A stretch of 64,000 nt of DNA from Rhodosorus marinus (Eukaryota > Rhodophyta > Stylonematophyceae > Stylonematales > Stylonemataceae). The translations under genes and the position numbers were made by a program. A model generated the notes under the pieces. The model saw nothing but the letters and a program-made list of their open reading frames with translations, had not been told where the DNA came from and ran no database searches. The stretch is from contig JAMWBK010000003.1 of the NCBI GenBank assembly GCA_029953675.1, positions 1,550,001 through 1,614,000 on the forward strand, in the 5' to 3' direction. This document shows, one piece after another, positions 10,398 to 22,129 of this stretch; positions within the stretch are counted from its first letter, which is position 1, and the number at the start of each line of letters is the position of its first letter.

Positions 10398-12379
10398 TGG
10401 ACAGGAAAAGTCTAGGTAGTGGAGAATCGAGTGTTTGTTTTGTTTGTACCCGGTATATGCTGGTTACACTGGCGTGTCCGGTAAGGGATTTGTGTGGAAG
10501 GCTTTCGAGTTTTCTGACTCTGTAGATACGCAACTAGGGAACCTGTATAATGGTGGATTTTCATTCTGTAAAATACGGAAGTAACGTCGGCTCACGAGCG
10601 AGAACTCAATCGACCGACATAGAAGCTTCGGCTTTTTGCTGACGTGTATGCTCCGACAAGTCGCGTCTCTCCCAGCACCCGTTCGACCCTTGAGAAGCTT
10701 CAGCTTGATTGATCACTTTTCTAACGTGGTGGTGGGTTTTGCTCGGGCGGGGCCTTAAGGCGACTCAGTAGGTCCAAGACTTCGGAGCAGATACATTCTG
10801 TATTCCAGGAGGCTCGAGTTCCCGAATTGCGGTTGCTGGGACCGCTTACGATTCTCGTTTTGGTCTCGAGTCCACACCCCTACTAGTAGTCTCAGAACCC
10901 CAAATTAGCGTGTTTGCGTACCTGGTGACAGACACCAGCATCCCGCGCATGGTGGAAGTTTCCTCAACTAGGCAAAGCGATAGCCCGGGTGCAATTGGAA
11001 CTTGTAGAAAGTGGACTTGCTGTTTACCGCAGTACCCTCGCACCTGCTATCATGAAAAGCGCTCGTCACTTCCGACCTCTTTTTGTTTCTGCTTCGGAAC
11101 AGGGAATACCCTCATGGCTTACGATTTTGGATAGCATCCTTAAGCGCCCTTGTTTCTCCCGGCAAACGACCAACAACTCTTTCTCTACCGCGCTCTATCG
11201 GACAACCCCGTTGCCCTCGCGAAAATTGGACAGGCATCGGAGACTTGGTCTTGCTAAGATTTTTCAGCCGAAGAAACTGAACGTGGATTTTGTTGGATCC
11301 TGCTAGACAGCATTAGAGGCTACATTCAGACAATATGGTTGAAAAACGGATTGATCAAAGTCATCGCTTAGGAGAACCCCTGGGTATGGTGTCAACAAGT
11401 TTTGCTTCGATCGATCACTGTGAACGGTGACGATTGGGAAGAAAAAGTGCAACCGTGTAATCAGCGCGTATTCGATGAGCCCATCTCGCTTCACTTTGCC
11501 CCGGACGGCCCGCCAGTTGGACTCGCTGATTCGTGAAGAAGAACGCTGAGGGCAAAAGTTCGCTCACCGCCCAGAGCTGACCGTGTCCGATTGCTCGTGA
11601 ACTGCTTGCCGTATTCACCCACTGCCCGCTGGTTTGACATCAAGACTATTGAGCTACTACAGCGCAGCGCAAACCCGAGCGCAAACCCAACCCGCATTCG
11701 GGTTTGCGCTGCGGGAATGATTCTGATTGTGGTGTCGATGTTTCGAACTCCGGAGGGTGCCCTGAAGTCTTCGATGCAGAAACCTGGACGTGTAACAGAC
11801 GACACACGCGTCTATCTTTTTGGATACTCTTTCTTGCCCTTGTATCAACGGCTGCATGTCGACTCCGCAGCGTCGGCCTCACGTGATATTGCCCGAGAAA
11901 GGTCTACGAGCGTGGCGGAGTACCGTTTCTGCTGAACAAGAAAAGCTTCTACTTTGGGCCCATGAGGAGAAAACCAAACCTTTTTGACAACACGAGGTGA
12001 ATGACCTACAATGGGTAAACACCAGTTCCCCCTAAACCGAGCAACTTGCCCATAGTCCTTAGTCGTTGCAAGGCGTAATCCAGGCTGGAGAAGTACCGTT
12101 CCCAGCAGTCTACGCATGATCGCTTGAAAGTGCAAGGGGAGTTTAACAACCGTGCACAGGCAGCTGAAGTACAGAGCTTTATAACTGCTGAAATGCCGGC
12201 TGGGCTACTAAACCAGCATCATCATCGTTCATTTAGAGACAACAACCGTGAGAGGGTTCTCCCTCTCAGAACGCTTAGGCTAAACTGAGAGGACGGAGCT
12301 TGGAAATAAGTGAGAGACCTCCCTTCCTATCTGTTTTCCCGCGCAGAGGCCTGGCCCCCTTTTTATTCCCTTTTTATTC
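10398..12379. other. Spacer between convergent ammonium transporters
   Basis: Several open frames on both strands, none with a recognisable domain or coherent splicing. Contains the hairpin at 11665-11711. Probably 3' UTRs plus intergenic DNA. Confidence 0.5.
11665..11711. repeat. Perfect 14-bp inverted repeat
   Basis: Arms 11665-11678 (CAGCGCAAACCCGA) and 11698-11711 are exact reverse complements separated by 19 nt. The loop repeats part of the left arm (GCGCAAACCC), so alternative pairings exist. It lies midway between the two AMT genes. Confidence 0.75.
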
Positions 12380-12592
12380 CTAGGACGATGCGCTCTCTTC
12401 GGTGCGTTTCGGATGCTTGCGGGCCAAACTAATTGTTTCTCCGACTTCGAAATAAGAAAGCGGGTGCTCGACGATGTGATACGGTTGGGACTTTCGCACG
12501 ACTGAAACCGATCTGTAGTTGTCATATTCCCCGTACGGCCGCGGGTGATAGGGTTTCGGCGCTGGAGCGGATCTTTGACGAAACATGCTCAT
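12380..12592 (-). CDS. Small basic/Tyr-rich hypothetical protein
   Basis: ATG at 12592 gives a 70-residue frame on the same strand as the second AMT and 97 bp past its stop codon. Composition is coding-like: a Pro/Tyr/Arg-rich N-terminus (PKPYHPRPYGEYDNYR), then 'HPLSYFEVGETISLARKH'. No family is recognised. It could be a separate small gene, or a chance frame in the AMT 3' UTR. Confidence 0.4.
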   Translation of the reverse strand: MSMFRQRSAPAPKPYHPRPYGEYDNYRSVSVVRKSQPYHIVEHPLSYFEVGETISLARKHPKRTEESASS

Positions 12593-12689
12593 ATTGTTGA
12601 GCAAAGTATATAGCCGGAAAATAGTCTTTGTTCTCTTTTTATTAATCTTCTCATATCTCAAGAAGGTAAGGACAACTCGTCGGTTTCTC

Positions 12690-14224
12690 TTATACCTCGA
12701 CAGTCTTTTCCGCGTCAATGTCGTCCTCGACAAATCCCTCCTCCTTCTCAGCTTTGTGTGGAATCTTCATGGACTCGTCAAAGCCCAGGTTGTCTTTTGC
12801 TGGAGGGCCGGTCTCGAGGGGCTCCTCAGGGTACGCAGATCCTCCGTGCTTGGAAACATCGTTTCCGAGAATCTCGATTTCAGGAGAGATTCGAAGAATT
12901 CCGGCAAACTTGAAAATAAGGAACAGGCTTCCAATGAGAGCTGCAGTCCATGCAGCGATGACCAGAATCGCAATGCAGTTTGCACCCAGCAACACTCCAC
13001 TCCTTGAATCAGTATCAGGGTTAATGTAGAACGCGCCAGTGTGGATGACTCTGTCGCCGTCGACTCCCAGTCCTGCGTTCAGTTGGCCCCATGGAGTGGA
13101 AAACAGTCCAACAGCGAAACATCCCCAGGCGCCGCAGACACCATGAATGGGGAATGCCTCCAGAGGGTCGTCAATTTTCAGCTTTAGCAGAGCCCACCCA
13201 CCAAGCAGGTACAAACCCCCACCGATGCCGCCGATGACCACGGCTGCGTACGGCTCCGCTGAAAAGCATACCGCCGTGATGGACACCAACCCAGCGAGCA
13301 CTCCATTGAGGACCGAAATCAGGTCGAAAATATGATCACGGATCTTCACAATGATTAGGACGACAAGACCAGCGGCAGCGGCAGCGAGGGTGGTTGTCAC
13401 GGCACAACGCTGGGCAGTAAGCGTACTTCCGGTCCCAAAGATGGCCAACGTAGATCCAGGGTTGAATCCATACCAGCCGAACCAGAGGATAAAGGTGCCT
13501 AGTGTGCACAGCGTAGCGGAATGACCAGGCATGGGGACAACATTGCCTTCTGCATCAAACCTGCCCATCCTCGGTCCTACAAGGATGGCACCGACTAGCC
13601 CAGCGACACCACCAACCATGTGCACGACAGAGCATCCGGCGAAGTCGATAACTCCTACCTCAAAGAGTGTACTAAGCCAACCACCTCCCCATACCCAGTG
13701 CGAGACAACCGGATATACGAAGGACGTCAGGAAGAACGCGTAGCCGAGATATGCGTAGAATGATGTTCTCTCAGCCACAGATCCGGAGACAATGGTGGCT
13801 GCTGTGGCGGCGAACGTCCACTGGAAGAAGAACGAGACGAACGCATCCTCGGGCAAGTTAGCCAGCGCGAAGTACGTGTGTCCAATGAAGGGGTTGACGA
13901 TTTCCTCATCCGTGTCCGGGTCTATAGGATTTCCGTAAGCGAAAGCATATCCGAATATCCAATAGCCCATTGCTCCTACGCACGCATCCAGCAAATTCTT
14001 GAGAAGAACGTTCTTGGTGTTCTTGGTCCTCACAGATCCGGCTGTGAGCTGTCGCATACAAATGATCAGGAAGTTAGTACGTGATAGCCATTGAGGACCA
14101 TGCTCGTGAATTGTTCATCGGAACTCACCATTGCAAAGCCGTTCTGCATCATGAACACCAAGTATCCTGAGAACAGGACAAACATGGTGTCCAAGGCCGC
14201 GGTCGTTTCACCCTCAAAGTCCAT
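12690..14224 (-). CDS. AMT: Ammonium transporter (AMT), two exons
   Basis: Exon 1 is 14129-14224 and exon 2 is 12690-14048 (intron 80 nt, donor GTGAGT), giving 484 residues. It is a close paralogue of the AMT at 8.5 kb and convergent with it. Pore histidines are H175 ('CSVVHMVGG') and H334 ('FPIHGVCGAWG'). The Phe-gate block 'WTFAATAATIVSG' and 'LWFGWYGFN' are intact, so the channel should be active. The single intron sits after 'NGFAM' in phase 0, the same place as intron 1 of the paralogue; the paralogue's other two introns are absent. The N-terminus lacks the heptad stretch. The tail keeps 'GNDVSKHGGSAYPE' and ends in an acidic stretch. The ATG at 14224 gives a normal extracellular N-terminus. 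Confidence 0.96.
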
Positions 14225-17200
14225 GCTTGCCACTGTACGCTCCCGAAGTACTCAACTCAACACTACAACCAGAGAAGAATGAGTGTAACCCTGCCCGAAC
14301 GCACTAGCGCCTACCTCCGACGCAGCGCAGAGAGAAAGATCAGGCCAGTGTATATATAGTCTTTCGGCGCCGTAGGAAAACTCCAAATGTCTCCCAAACA
14401 CCCACCCCTTACCACATCACAATTTTGGTACAGAATGTCTTTTCCCAACCTCGCGCGAGAGGAGAAAAGAGGGGGAGGGGGGGGTGTGTTGCTGTAACAA
14501 GGACAAAAAAACGGCCAGGGTGGTGGTTGGAGTTGTTTTCCCGTCATACAAGTGAAGATCTAAATACCCATCCGACTCCATAACAATCTTCAATCAAACA
14601 AACAACTCACCAAATTTTTCAATGAAAACCCCAGGAACTTATGTTGTTTCTATAGTCTCGAACCCCTTGGGCAGAAAGCCACCCACCCTACCTACCTAAG
14701 TAGGCACCAAGCTGAGAATCCATACGATTAACATCGAAGCTAAGAGTAGCGAAACAATAATAAAATAAATAGATATTTTCTGAAGCAGGAGAGACTCTGA
14801 CTCACCCTGTCGGAGGCTACTGGGGTTGCGGCGGGGGGTAGAGAATGCGATTTACTATGCTTCCGTTCACAGATCAAAATGAAATCAAAACGCACCCAAT
14901 CAGATATCGCAACCTCGCGTGAGCATGTAGGCTTCTCGATTTCTGGATAAAAGTTCGAAGATGTCAAAGACCTAAATCTTGTGTTGGACATTTGGCGAGA
15001 CGAACAAGCCTTGGTTAAGGCCCCCTAGCTCTTCCGTGGATTCGTTCACATTCTAGGAATTTCGAAAGTAATAAGCATGAAATGATTATTTACGCTAATA
15101 TTAACTACCCTTTGAATCTTTCGCGTTTTAGGAAACGTCCACACACGTTTCCGCTCGGAATTCGAGCAGCCATTACTCCGTAAAAGGACCCGAAAGTTTT
15201 ATGATATTAGATTGTTTGGAACGCCCAACCACGACGCGACCTTGGGTTTGGACTGGATCCCGAGTTGACAAAGAGGCAGAGAAGGGGGTGGTGTTGGTTT
15301 GGATTGAGAAGTGGAATTGATGTCTAGGTCAAAAAATTTCGAGCAACGTCCACATCAAAAGAAATGCAGTTGTCTTTTTTTTTGTTTTTCCGCATAAGAT
15401 CTTTTTGAAGTTTAGTTTCGTATTTCCTGCAGAATGCAAATTTAAGTTTTTTCTTTGACGATCACTAGAGAGAGTGTTGGAAGGAATCCTGTCAGACGGT
15501 TTTCCAGGAATTTCTAAAGAAAACTAGAGTTTGAAAAGAAAGCAATCACATTTTAAAGTCAACCGTTTTCCCACGGGGTAGGTTCGCCAAGCATAGAACG
15601 GTTTCATACCCTCTGTGGCCCTTAAACCAATTCCTGAAAACAAAAAAACCTCCTAGACAGTGACACGATTTTATCGTTTTTCATCAGTTTAAGAAATAGT
15701 GTCGCTTGCAAATGTTGGTGGGGTAGGGCTCCCCTTCATCTTGGATTCTGCTGCGTACGTATCCAGCAAGGGGGTTCCACGACCGATGAACCGTTGGTAT
15801 TTATTTCAATATTCAAGTGGGTGTAGAGTTGTCTTTCTCACAATGTGTTAGGCTCTACTTTCGAGTCAAACCGCAAGAGCGAAGAAAGATCTCGCAAGCT
15901 TTTGTTCAATTGTTTTCACTTGGTAGGTTCTGGGATCCCGGACTTGTGCCCCTCATATTCATTGGTGGTCAACTCCTGTAAGAAATATTGATTGGCTTAC
16001 CGAGATCAAGACGAACCTGTTTATCCAATCCCTGCTGTGAGGTGGTTGACCATGTCATGAAAATTGAAAGATCCACAAGCTTCCGTTCAACGGAGTACTG
16101 ATTTGTATATCGAGGTTGGATGGGAGTTGCTTAGCCAATGATTTCCATCTAATTCGTAAACTTGTCCATAAATTTTGGCGGGTCATGGGAATACATGAGA
16201 ATATGAGGGAAAAAATCACGACTTCGCCAGGGAAGTGGATTCGAAAAATAAGTATTGGGCCGTTTACGAATCATGCCCTACTGTGCCCGCACCTGTAACG
16301 AACACGATTCGGCACTCAAACGGACCCAGAAGTAGAGGCTACGTCTCATTTTCTTTCACACGAGGGGAAAACTAGTGTGACCAGGCTCTAAAGGCGTGGC
16401 ATGATGTTTGTAGGGGCGGATGCCTGCTAAATTCCTCCCCCTTCCCACCCCCAACAAAGCTTTCAGTTCTGGTCCTCATACGCCTCGAAAGGCTATTGGA
16501 TTTCAGTCGATTTGTTTGGCAACCGCTTTCGACTGCAACTGACCAATTATACACAACCAACACTTGAAAAGATGGCCCACTGCAACTTTGAAAAGCAGCG
16601 GCTCTGGAGCGAACCGAGCCCATCTTCTTGGTCCGCATCGACGAAAGCTGAAGCTTGCTTTCTGGACAAATCCAGTTCAGACTCCCTCATTACCCAATTA
16701 TGAACCCATTTCCTGCTCCTAGGGCACACCCCCATGGTCGCTAGTTTTAGAATAACCCATGGTGGCGGTTGCCGGCTAGATCTAGAAATTGACTAGAAAC
16801 ACTTGGTCTTGTCCATGGATTTCAGGGGGTGGTTGTCGTCAAGCCAAGAACCAATGAAAATTGAAGATTTCGACCGGAAGTAGTCCATATGCCACGCAAT
16901 AGTCCTGCACACTGTTCCGCTTGTTATACCATCATCACCCCCGGAATTATGGGCAGTCCTTCGCGAACACGGCCAACAGCCGATCTTGATCCCCCTGGAA
17001 AATGTGCTCAAACCCTCATGTTGCGGCAAATGACCGGATGAAAATGAAACAACGGTCAAGCCCTGGAATTTGTTTGTCCTCTAGCCAGTTCTCAATCCCG
17101 CAACGGGGATTGTGGCTTTTGCGATACGATACATAATACCGCATCGGACTGATTTTTGGGTGGGGAACACCTCTACAACACACTCAGAAATGTTTCCTAT

Positions 17201-20200
17201 TGGCCATTTTACATGATGGCCTCGGGGCTTTTGTATACCTAACCTAGCCGTTTGTCGTCGAGAAATCCGATCAGGGAAATGGATGATATCCCATATCTTA
17301 CTCTATTCCAAGGGTCAAAAAACTTATTACCAAATGACAGCACGGCATTCCTATTTATATTTTAATCTTAACGTGGAGCACTGTGTCATGTTCCTCTTCG
17401 GGCGGGGGAGGGGGGTTGTAAGAAGAACTTTCGCTCTTCATGCTGGGCAGTGGTTTTTGTTCCACCAAAATGGGTACAATGGAGTTCATTTTTTCAGCTC
17501 CCAATGGCTCTAAAGTAACCGCATTGAAATCCAGCTATATTTGTTTTGCAATCAAAATTGTTTCAATGTACCCCTGGCGATTCGTTTAAAATTCTCTTTA
17601 AATACTTGTAAAAAGATTGTAAATCGTTCATCGATTTTTCAGAGGCTTAGTTTAAGAAATCAGAAATGAAATAGGGCGGGGGAAGGAAGAGGCACAGAAT
17701 TGTTTTCTGAAAAAATGTGTTGTATGTGATGACTGGATTTTGATTGTCTAAGGTGACTGGTTAAGCGGAAGAATGGTTGACTGCGATGAGTCCAAGTCGG
17801 TGGAGAGAGAAAATGGAACTGGGACGGGATTGGCTCTTTGAAATAAAAAGAATAAAAGTTTAAAGAAAATGTGATTTTGACGTTGGGGTAAGATTCTGTC
17901 CTTTCCTCGCGTTAGCGTAACCTTTTTTTTTTTTTTGGTTCCGCAATTTTAGGGGAGAAATCTACTAACGCAAGCAGAGGGACCAAACTTCGAAAGCTCT
18001 TGCAATTTTTTTTTGGCGGGGGGGAAAAGGGGGGGGAGGGGGTTGGCGGAGGACGCCCGTGCTCAATTGGGAGGGAAGGGAAGGGGTTGGCGGAGGACGC
18101 CCGTGCTCAATTGGGAGGGAAGGGAAGGGACCGGCGCAGTTCATCTCTCTCCGTCTCCGCCAGGCGTTCTCCAAAATGCTGATCTTTTTGTGGAATTGCA
18201 GGGGAGGAAAGTAAGAATCGTTTTCGTTTTTTCGTGATTGGGAAGTTTATGACCTGGTTGGGGCAAGATCCGGTCAGCGCTCGGCAACCACCATGTTGAA
18301 TTGTACAGCCAGCAATTGAGATCAAGCCAAATATGCCCTGGAATAAAGGTTCTTCGCAGCTTCTGCATGCTTCTCTTTGCTTAACCGCAGATACCGTTCT
18401 CAGGGGCATGCAGGCGCTTAAACCGTCTATCCAACCAGGTCTTTGCTCAACCTTCATAGTCTCAGTTTCTATCAGGTAGTTTTTGGATCTCTGCTTCCCT
18501 TCCTAGAGGTCCGTAGGGTTTGCCATCTCCCACGATGAGACCAGTTGGTGGACCTTTTGATATCTTGCCGGTAGGGGGCCGGAGAAAGTGTTTGTTTCCA
18601 TTTCTGCTCCGTCAAGCGCCTTCCGTGTTTACGATGCGGTTGGTAGAATCTTCCAATTTCCCTTTGGAAACAATGTTCGTTTCGCCGCTGAGGTAGCAGG
18701 GCGATCCGCAAGGTCTTGGACGCGTTTCTCAAGTGGTTCCCCGCTCATGAACATTTGAAATACTTTCGATTCTTCACGTGGCAAGGATTGCGATTACTAA
18801 CGACGATCTCATTTTCGAGGCAGATCGCTCCTGCGGAATGGGCTTTTCCAGTGTACCAGAACTCTACTAGAGGAACAGACGAAAGTCAAGAGTCATGCGC
18901 TTGGGGAATTTTCTCGTATTGCACGGTGGCATTGGACCTTAACAGTTAGCGAATCAATTCACAAGGGCCTACTTCTGACTCGAAAATGGGAAGATACCGG
19001 CTGAGCCTCCTTGCATCGACTTGGTTTAGACGAGCTTCCAACCTGCAGTAATATTCCGAATTCTTGATTTCCCTAATCGAGTTGAAAACCCCATCACAGA
19101 TGCCCCCGTCAATCTACTTCAAAACCGAATGTTTTGATCCAGACTGAAACAAGGCAATTGCATTCTACGAGGCAGTGAACGAATCGAGTGCGAATGATGC
19201 AGAGCTGAACAGTACCTCACCGTAAACAAACGCCCACATCTACAACCCAAAAAAGGGCAAAACATTAGGAAACGTGGTGATGGCTTCTGTACATGTTCAT
19301 AACCGTCGACAAAGTTTCTTTTACTTTTACGGTGCGCGAATAAACCCCAACCAGTGATGCCTCCGTGCGAACCTACTTTTAGTCAACATTTCCACAGAAA
19401 TCCAAACCTACTCGCGCTGCCGCGAAAATGAAGTCGAAGGTACCCAAAAAGACGATCTGGTCCTGTGAGATAAAATCCGAAGAGGATGCACAGGCTAAGG
19501 ATTGTCGGAGTATTTTCATCCGTCTCCTGTGGCATCTCCGGACCACCCTGGGAGAGGAAGTCTGGCCCTCGTCACAAACTTGACCTCATGCACCTTACCA
19601 ATCTCGGAAATTTGCACGAAGCACCACCAGAAGTATCGGGATATTGGTTTCACTCATGTAAACGGTGTTTTTCCGGGGTAGTGACCGGGAAAAACACCCC
19701 CAACCACTGTGAAACCTCCGAAAGCCGAGCGTCCGCTGATGACAAGCGGTCCCACATAAACACCATCCTATACCACCCTCCAGACCAAAATCCGATATAG
19801 GACTGCTCATTCTCCCTTTGAAGAACCTGAAAATATCATTTTTAGCTTAAAATATAGGGGGGAAAAGTCCAAAAGACCAGACCCGACATCTACCATCCCA
19901 CACCGTTCCCAAACCTTTGGTCGTCGCTTTTGGAATCCTTCTTCCCCAAGGGTTGTCGATAATGATCCAATTTCCGGTTCACTCAGCTCAAGCAAACGCG
20001 GACAAACTCGGGTTGTTGATTAGTTTTTGTGCTTTCAGACTGAAAAATAGGTTGTAAAACAGAACTACTTGAAACAACCTGACGATTGGAAGCCGTGGCC
20101 AGAAATCCTTCTGCGCCAGAATTCGGGTCGATCGGGTACTTTTGTACATCAGAGTAGAAACTTCTTTTCATTGCAGTGAATAAACTCAGCAACGAGTTTT

Positions 20201-20596
20201 CCTACTGGACTCATGCGTAGCTGTTTAGGACTGAAGACTTCTCTGGAGCTAGAATCATCAGAAGAGTCCCGAATATCGATCCAACTTCTTCCAATGTCGG
20301 AGATCGGGCATAACGACAAGCTACAGCGTAAAGGGAGAAAGAAATTCCGTTCTGACAAGGTTGATGAGTTGCCAAGAAGAGAGCTTTCGACTCCGTCTTA
20401 GCCTTTCCACTAACCACAGAACGTCCCGAGCTTTTCTTAGGGAGCTCCCGCTTGCCTCTCCGTGGAAGAATTATGATCTTTAGCTTCTTGCAATGTCCTC
20501 AGCTGAACGATCTCGATGACTGAGGAATGTCTGGGGCAAGGATCATAACTAGAACGGCTTCAGAGCAAAGGGTTCTAACACGCCGCCGGGATCAGA
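14225..20596. other. 6.4-kb gene-free region
   Basis: No family motif or splice-coherent gene on either strand. Mixed AT-rich blocks (about 15050-15700 and 17500-17950), long T runs (17922-17936, 18007-18014), a G-rich block at 18015-18050 and one 44-bp tandem duplication. Three weakly similar AACCCC..CCTCCG-type blocks occur near 19090, 19350 and 19690. No transposon termini were found. Confidence 0.5.
18041..18128 (+). repeat. 44-bp perfect tandem duplication
   Basis: Two adjacent identical copies (18041-18084 and 18085-18128), each starting GGTTGGCGGAGGACGCCC. They sit at the edge of a G-rich block. Confidence 0.85.
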
Positions 20597-22027
20597 ATGG
20601 CGTTTGTTGGAAGCTTTCGAGCGTGCTATCGTCCATTTGTTCCAGCACAAGTATCTGATATCTGTGATAATGCTGCTTTGAATGTTCTGAAGAGAACCCG
20701 ACGTGTACCTGTGCGGATACCTGGCAACAGCAGCGATCCGGAAGTAGGAATCTCCTATGCAGAGTTCGGGCAGACGCATCCGGGAGCTCCAACGATTGTT
20801 CTTATTCACGGATTCGATTCCTCGCTGGTCGAGTACCGTAGGCTCGCGCCACTTCTGGATGACTTTCGAGTGCTACTGATTGATCTCCACGGATGGGGAT
20901 TCACTGAGAAACCTCGAGGACTAGACTATGGACCTGAATCGAAGCGACTCTATGCAATCTCAACTATCCAGAAACTCGTCAATGAGGGCGAAAAGGTGAG
21001 GGAAAACACAAACGCAGCAAGAGGCCAAGGAATAACTGTTAACAGGTGTATTGAGACGCAGTCGCTCTGCGCAAAAGGTGTACATAGGAGGGGCCAGTCT
21101 CGGAGGTGGCGCGGCCCTCGATTTAGCTCATTTCCGTCCCGATCTTTTCAAAGGAATCATACTAATTGATGCTCAGGCGTACGTCGAAGGTTCCCCAGGT
21201 CGGTTACTTCAGAGGGTCGTTCAAAGGCGAAAAGCGACAGCATAAAAACTAAGCATCGGCTCGTCTGTGTTGGTACCCAGGATCCAGTCTCATCTGGCCC
21301 TTGGACGTGCTGGGTATTCAGGTACTAAAGGCAAAGTTTCTCAGGCGGTTTGCTAGTGTTCAGAGCTACTACAATAGTGAAAAGTTCGCTACGGAGGATG
21401 CTATGCTTGTCGGAAGACTACCCTGTCTTACAGATGGTAATCGAAGTCCAGGCATCGAAACAAAAACGCGCGTGGAGCCTGTCCGCGGAAGCCAAATACT
21501 TCAAGAGCTACAACTCAACTGACATCAATGATTTCGGAATGGCCAGGATGGTTCGAAGCAAACCTCGACTTTCTGAAGAGCGATGGATACCGGAACAAGT
21601 CAAAGGTGAAGGAGATCAGCCAGGAGGCGCTCATCATCTGGGGAAGGCAGGACAAAATTTTGTCTGTGGAGAGCGTTGATCTGTAGGTGGAAACATCCCC
21701 AAATCAGTCTTTCAACTGACACTTTCAACTTTCGTGTTTTAGTACGATACCATGCCTTGATTTCATCGTCTTGGAAAATTCAAGACGAAGATTTCTCCTT
21801 CAGCTGAAGCTCCGGTACACGTCTGCCCGACTGTGTCCAGGTTCAAAGAAGATCTTGGTGAACGACTGGTATCATGCCATATCTTAGAGGAATGCGGACA
21901 CATGCCACATTTGGAGAAGCCAGATGAGACGGCGGAGCTTATTCGGAAGTTTGTTCACACAATCGAAGGAAAGGAGCAACCTTCCTCTGTTGTAGACGAA
22001 CCTATCTCTTCACAAATCGACGCTTGA
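20597..22027 (+). CDS. Alpha/beta hydrolase, probably plastid-targeted
   Basis: Five exons, 20597-20995, 21078-21198, 21281-21436, 21547-21682 and 21841-22027, give 332 residues with frame kept through all four junctions. The catalytic triad of the alpha/beta hydrolase fold is visible: nucleophile S140 in the elbow 'GGASLGGG', D261 in 'WGRQDKIL' and H291 in 'ECGHMPHLEKP'. The oxyanion strand 'IVLIHGFDSS' lies at about 68-77. 'SVQSYYNSEKFATEDAMLVGRL' and 'GWFEANLDFLKS' match the cap region of plant and algal single-domain hydrolases of this type; the substrate is unknown. The N-terminus MAFVGSFR resembles a Phe-dependent plastid transit peptide. The exon 2 donor (GTCGGT) is the weakest point of the model. 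Confidence 0.85.
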
Positions 22028-22039
22028 CTCTGAATGGAA

Positions 22040-22129
22040 GGTCTAGTAGCTCAGCGACAGAACCATAGTTTAGAGCAGAGAACTCATCAAGCAAGAGCTC
22101 AGGTTCGAAACCGGTGGTCTCGCTAGATT
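22040..22129 (+). other. tRNA-like element (degenerate)
   Basis: Starts 13 bp after the hydrolase stop. It has a near-consensus A box (TAGCTCAGCGA), a perfect B box (GGTTCGAAACC) and ends that can pair over seven bases with two G-U pairs. The D loop and anticodon arm do not fold properly, so this is not a functional tRNA. It could be a tRNA pseudogene or SINE head. Confidence 0.3.

Noticed and set aside
14225-20596. Retrotransposon or DNA transposon in the gene-poor region
   Set aside because: No reverse transcriptase, integrase or transposase motifs, and no long terminal repeats found by eye.
21437-21546. Reading through the hydrolase intron 3 as coding ('SAEAKYFKSYNST')
   Set aside because: That frame does not match the family, while splicing 21436 to 21547 restores the expected 'DGWFEANLDFL' block in phase.
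22040-22129. Functional class-II tRNA gene
   Set aside because: A and B boxes are good, but the D loop would be too long or mispaired and no anticodon stem forms.
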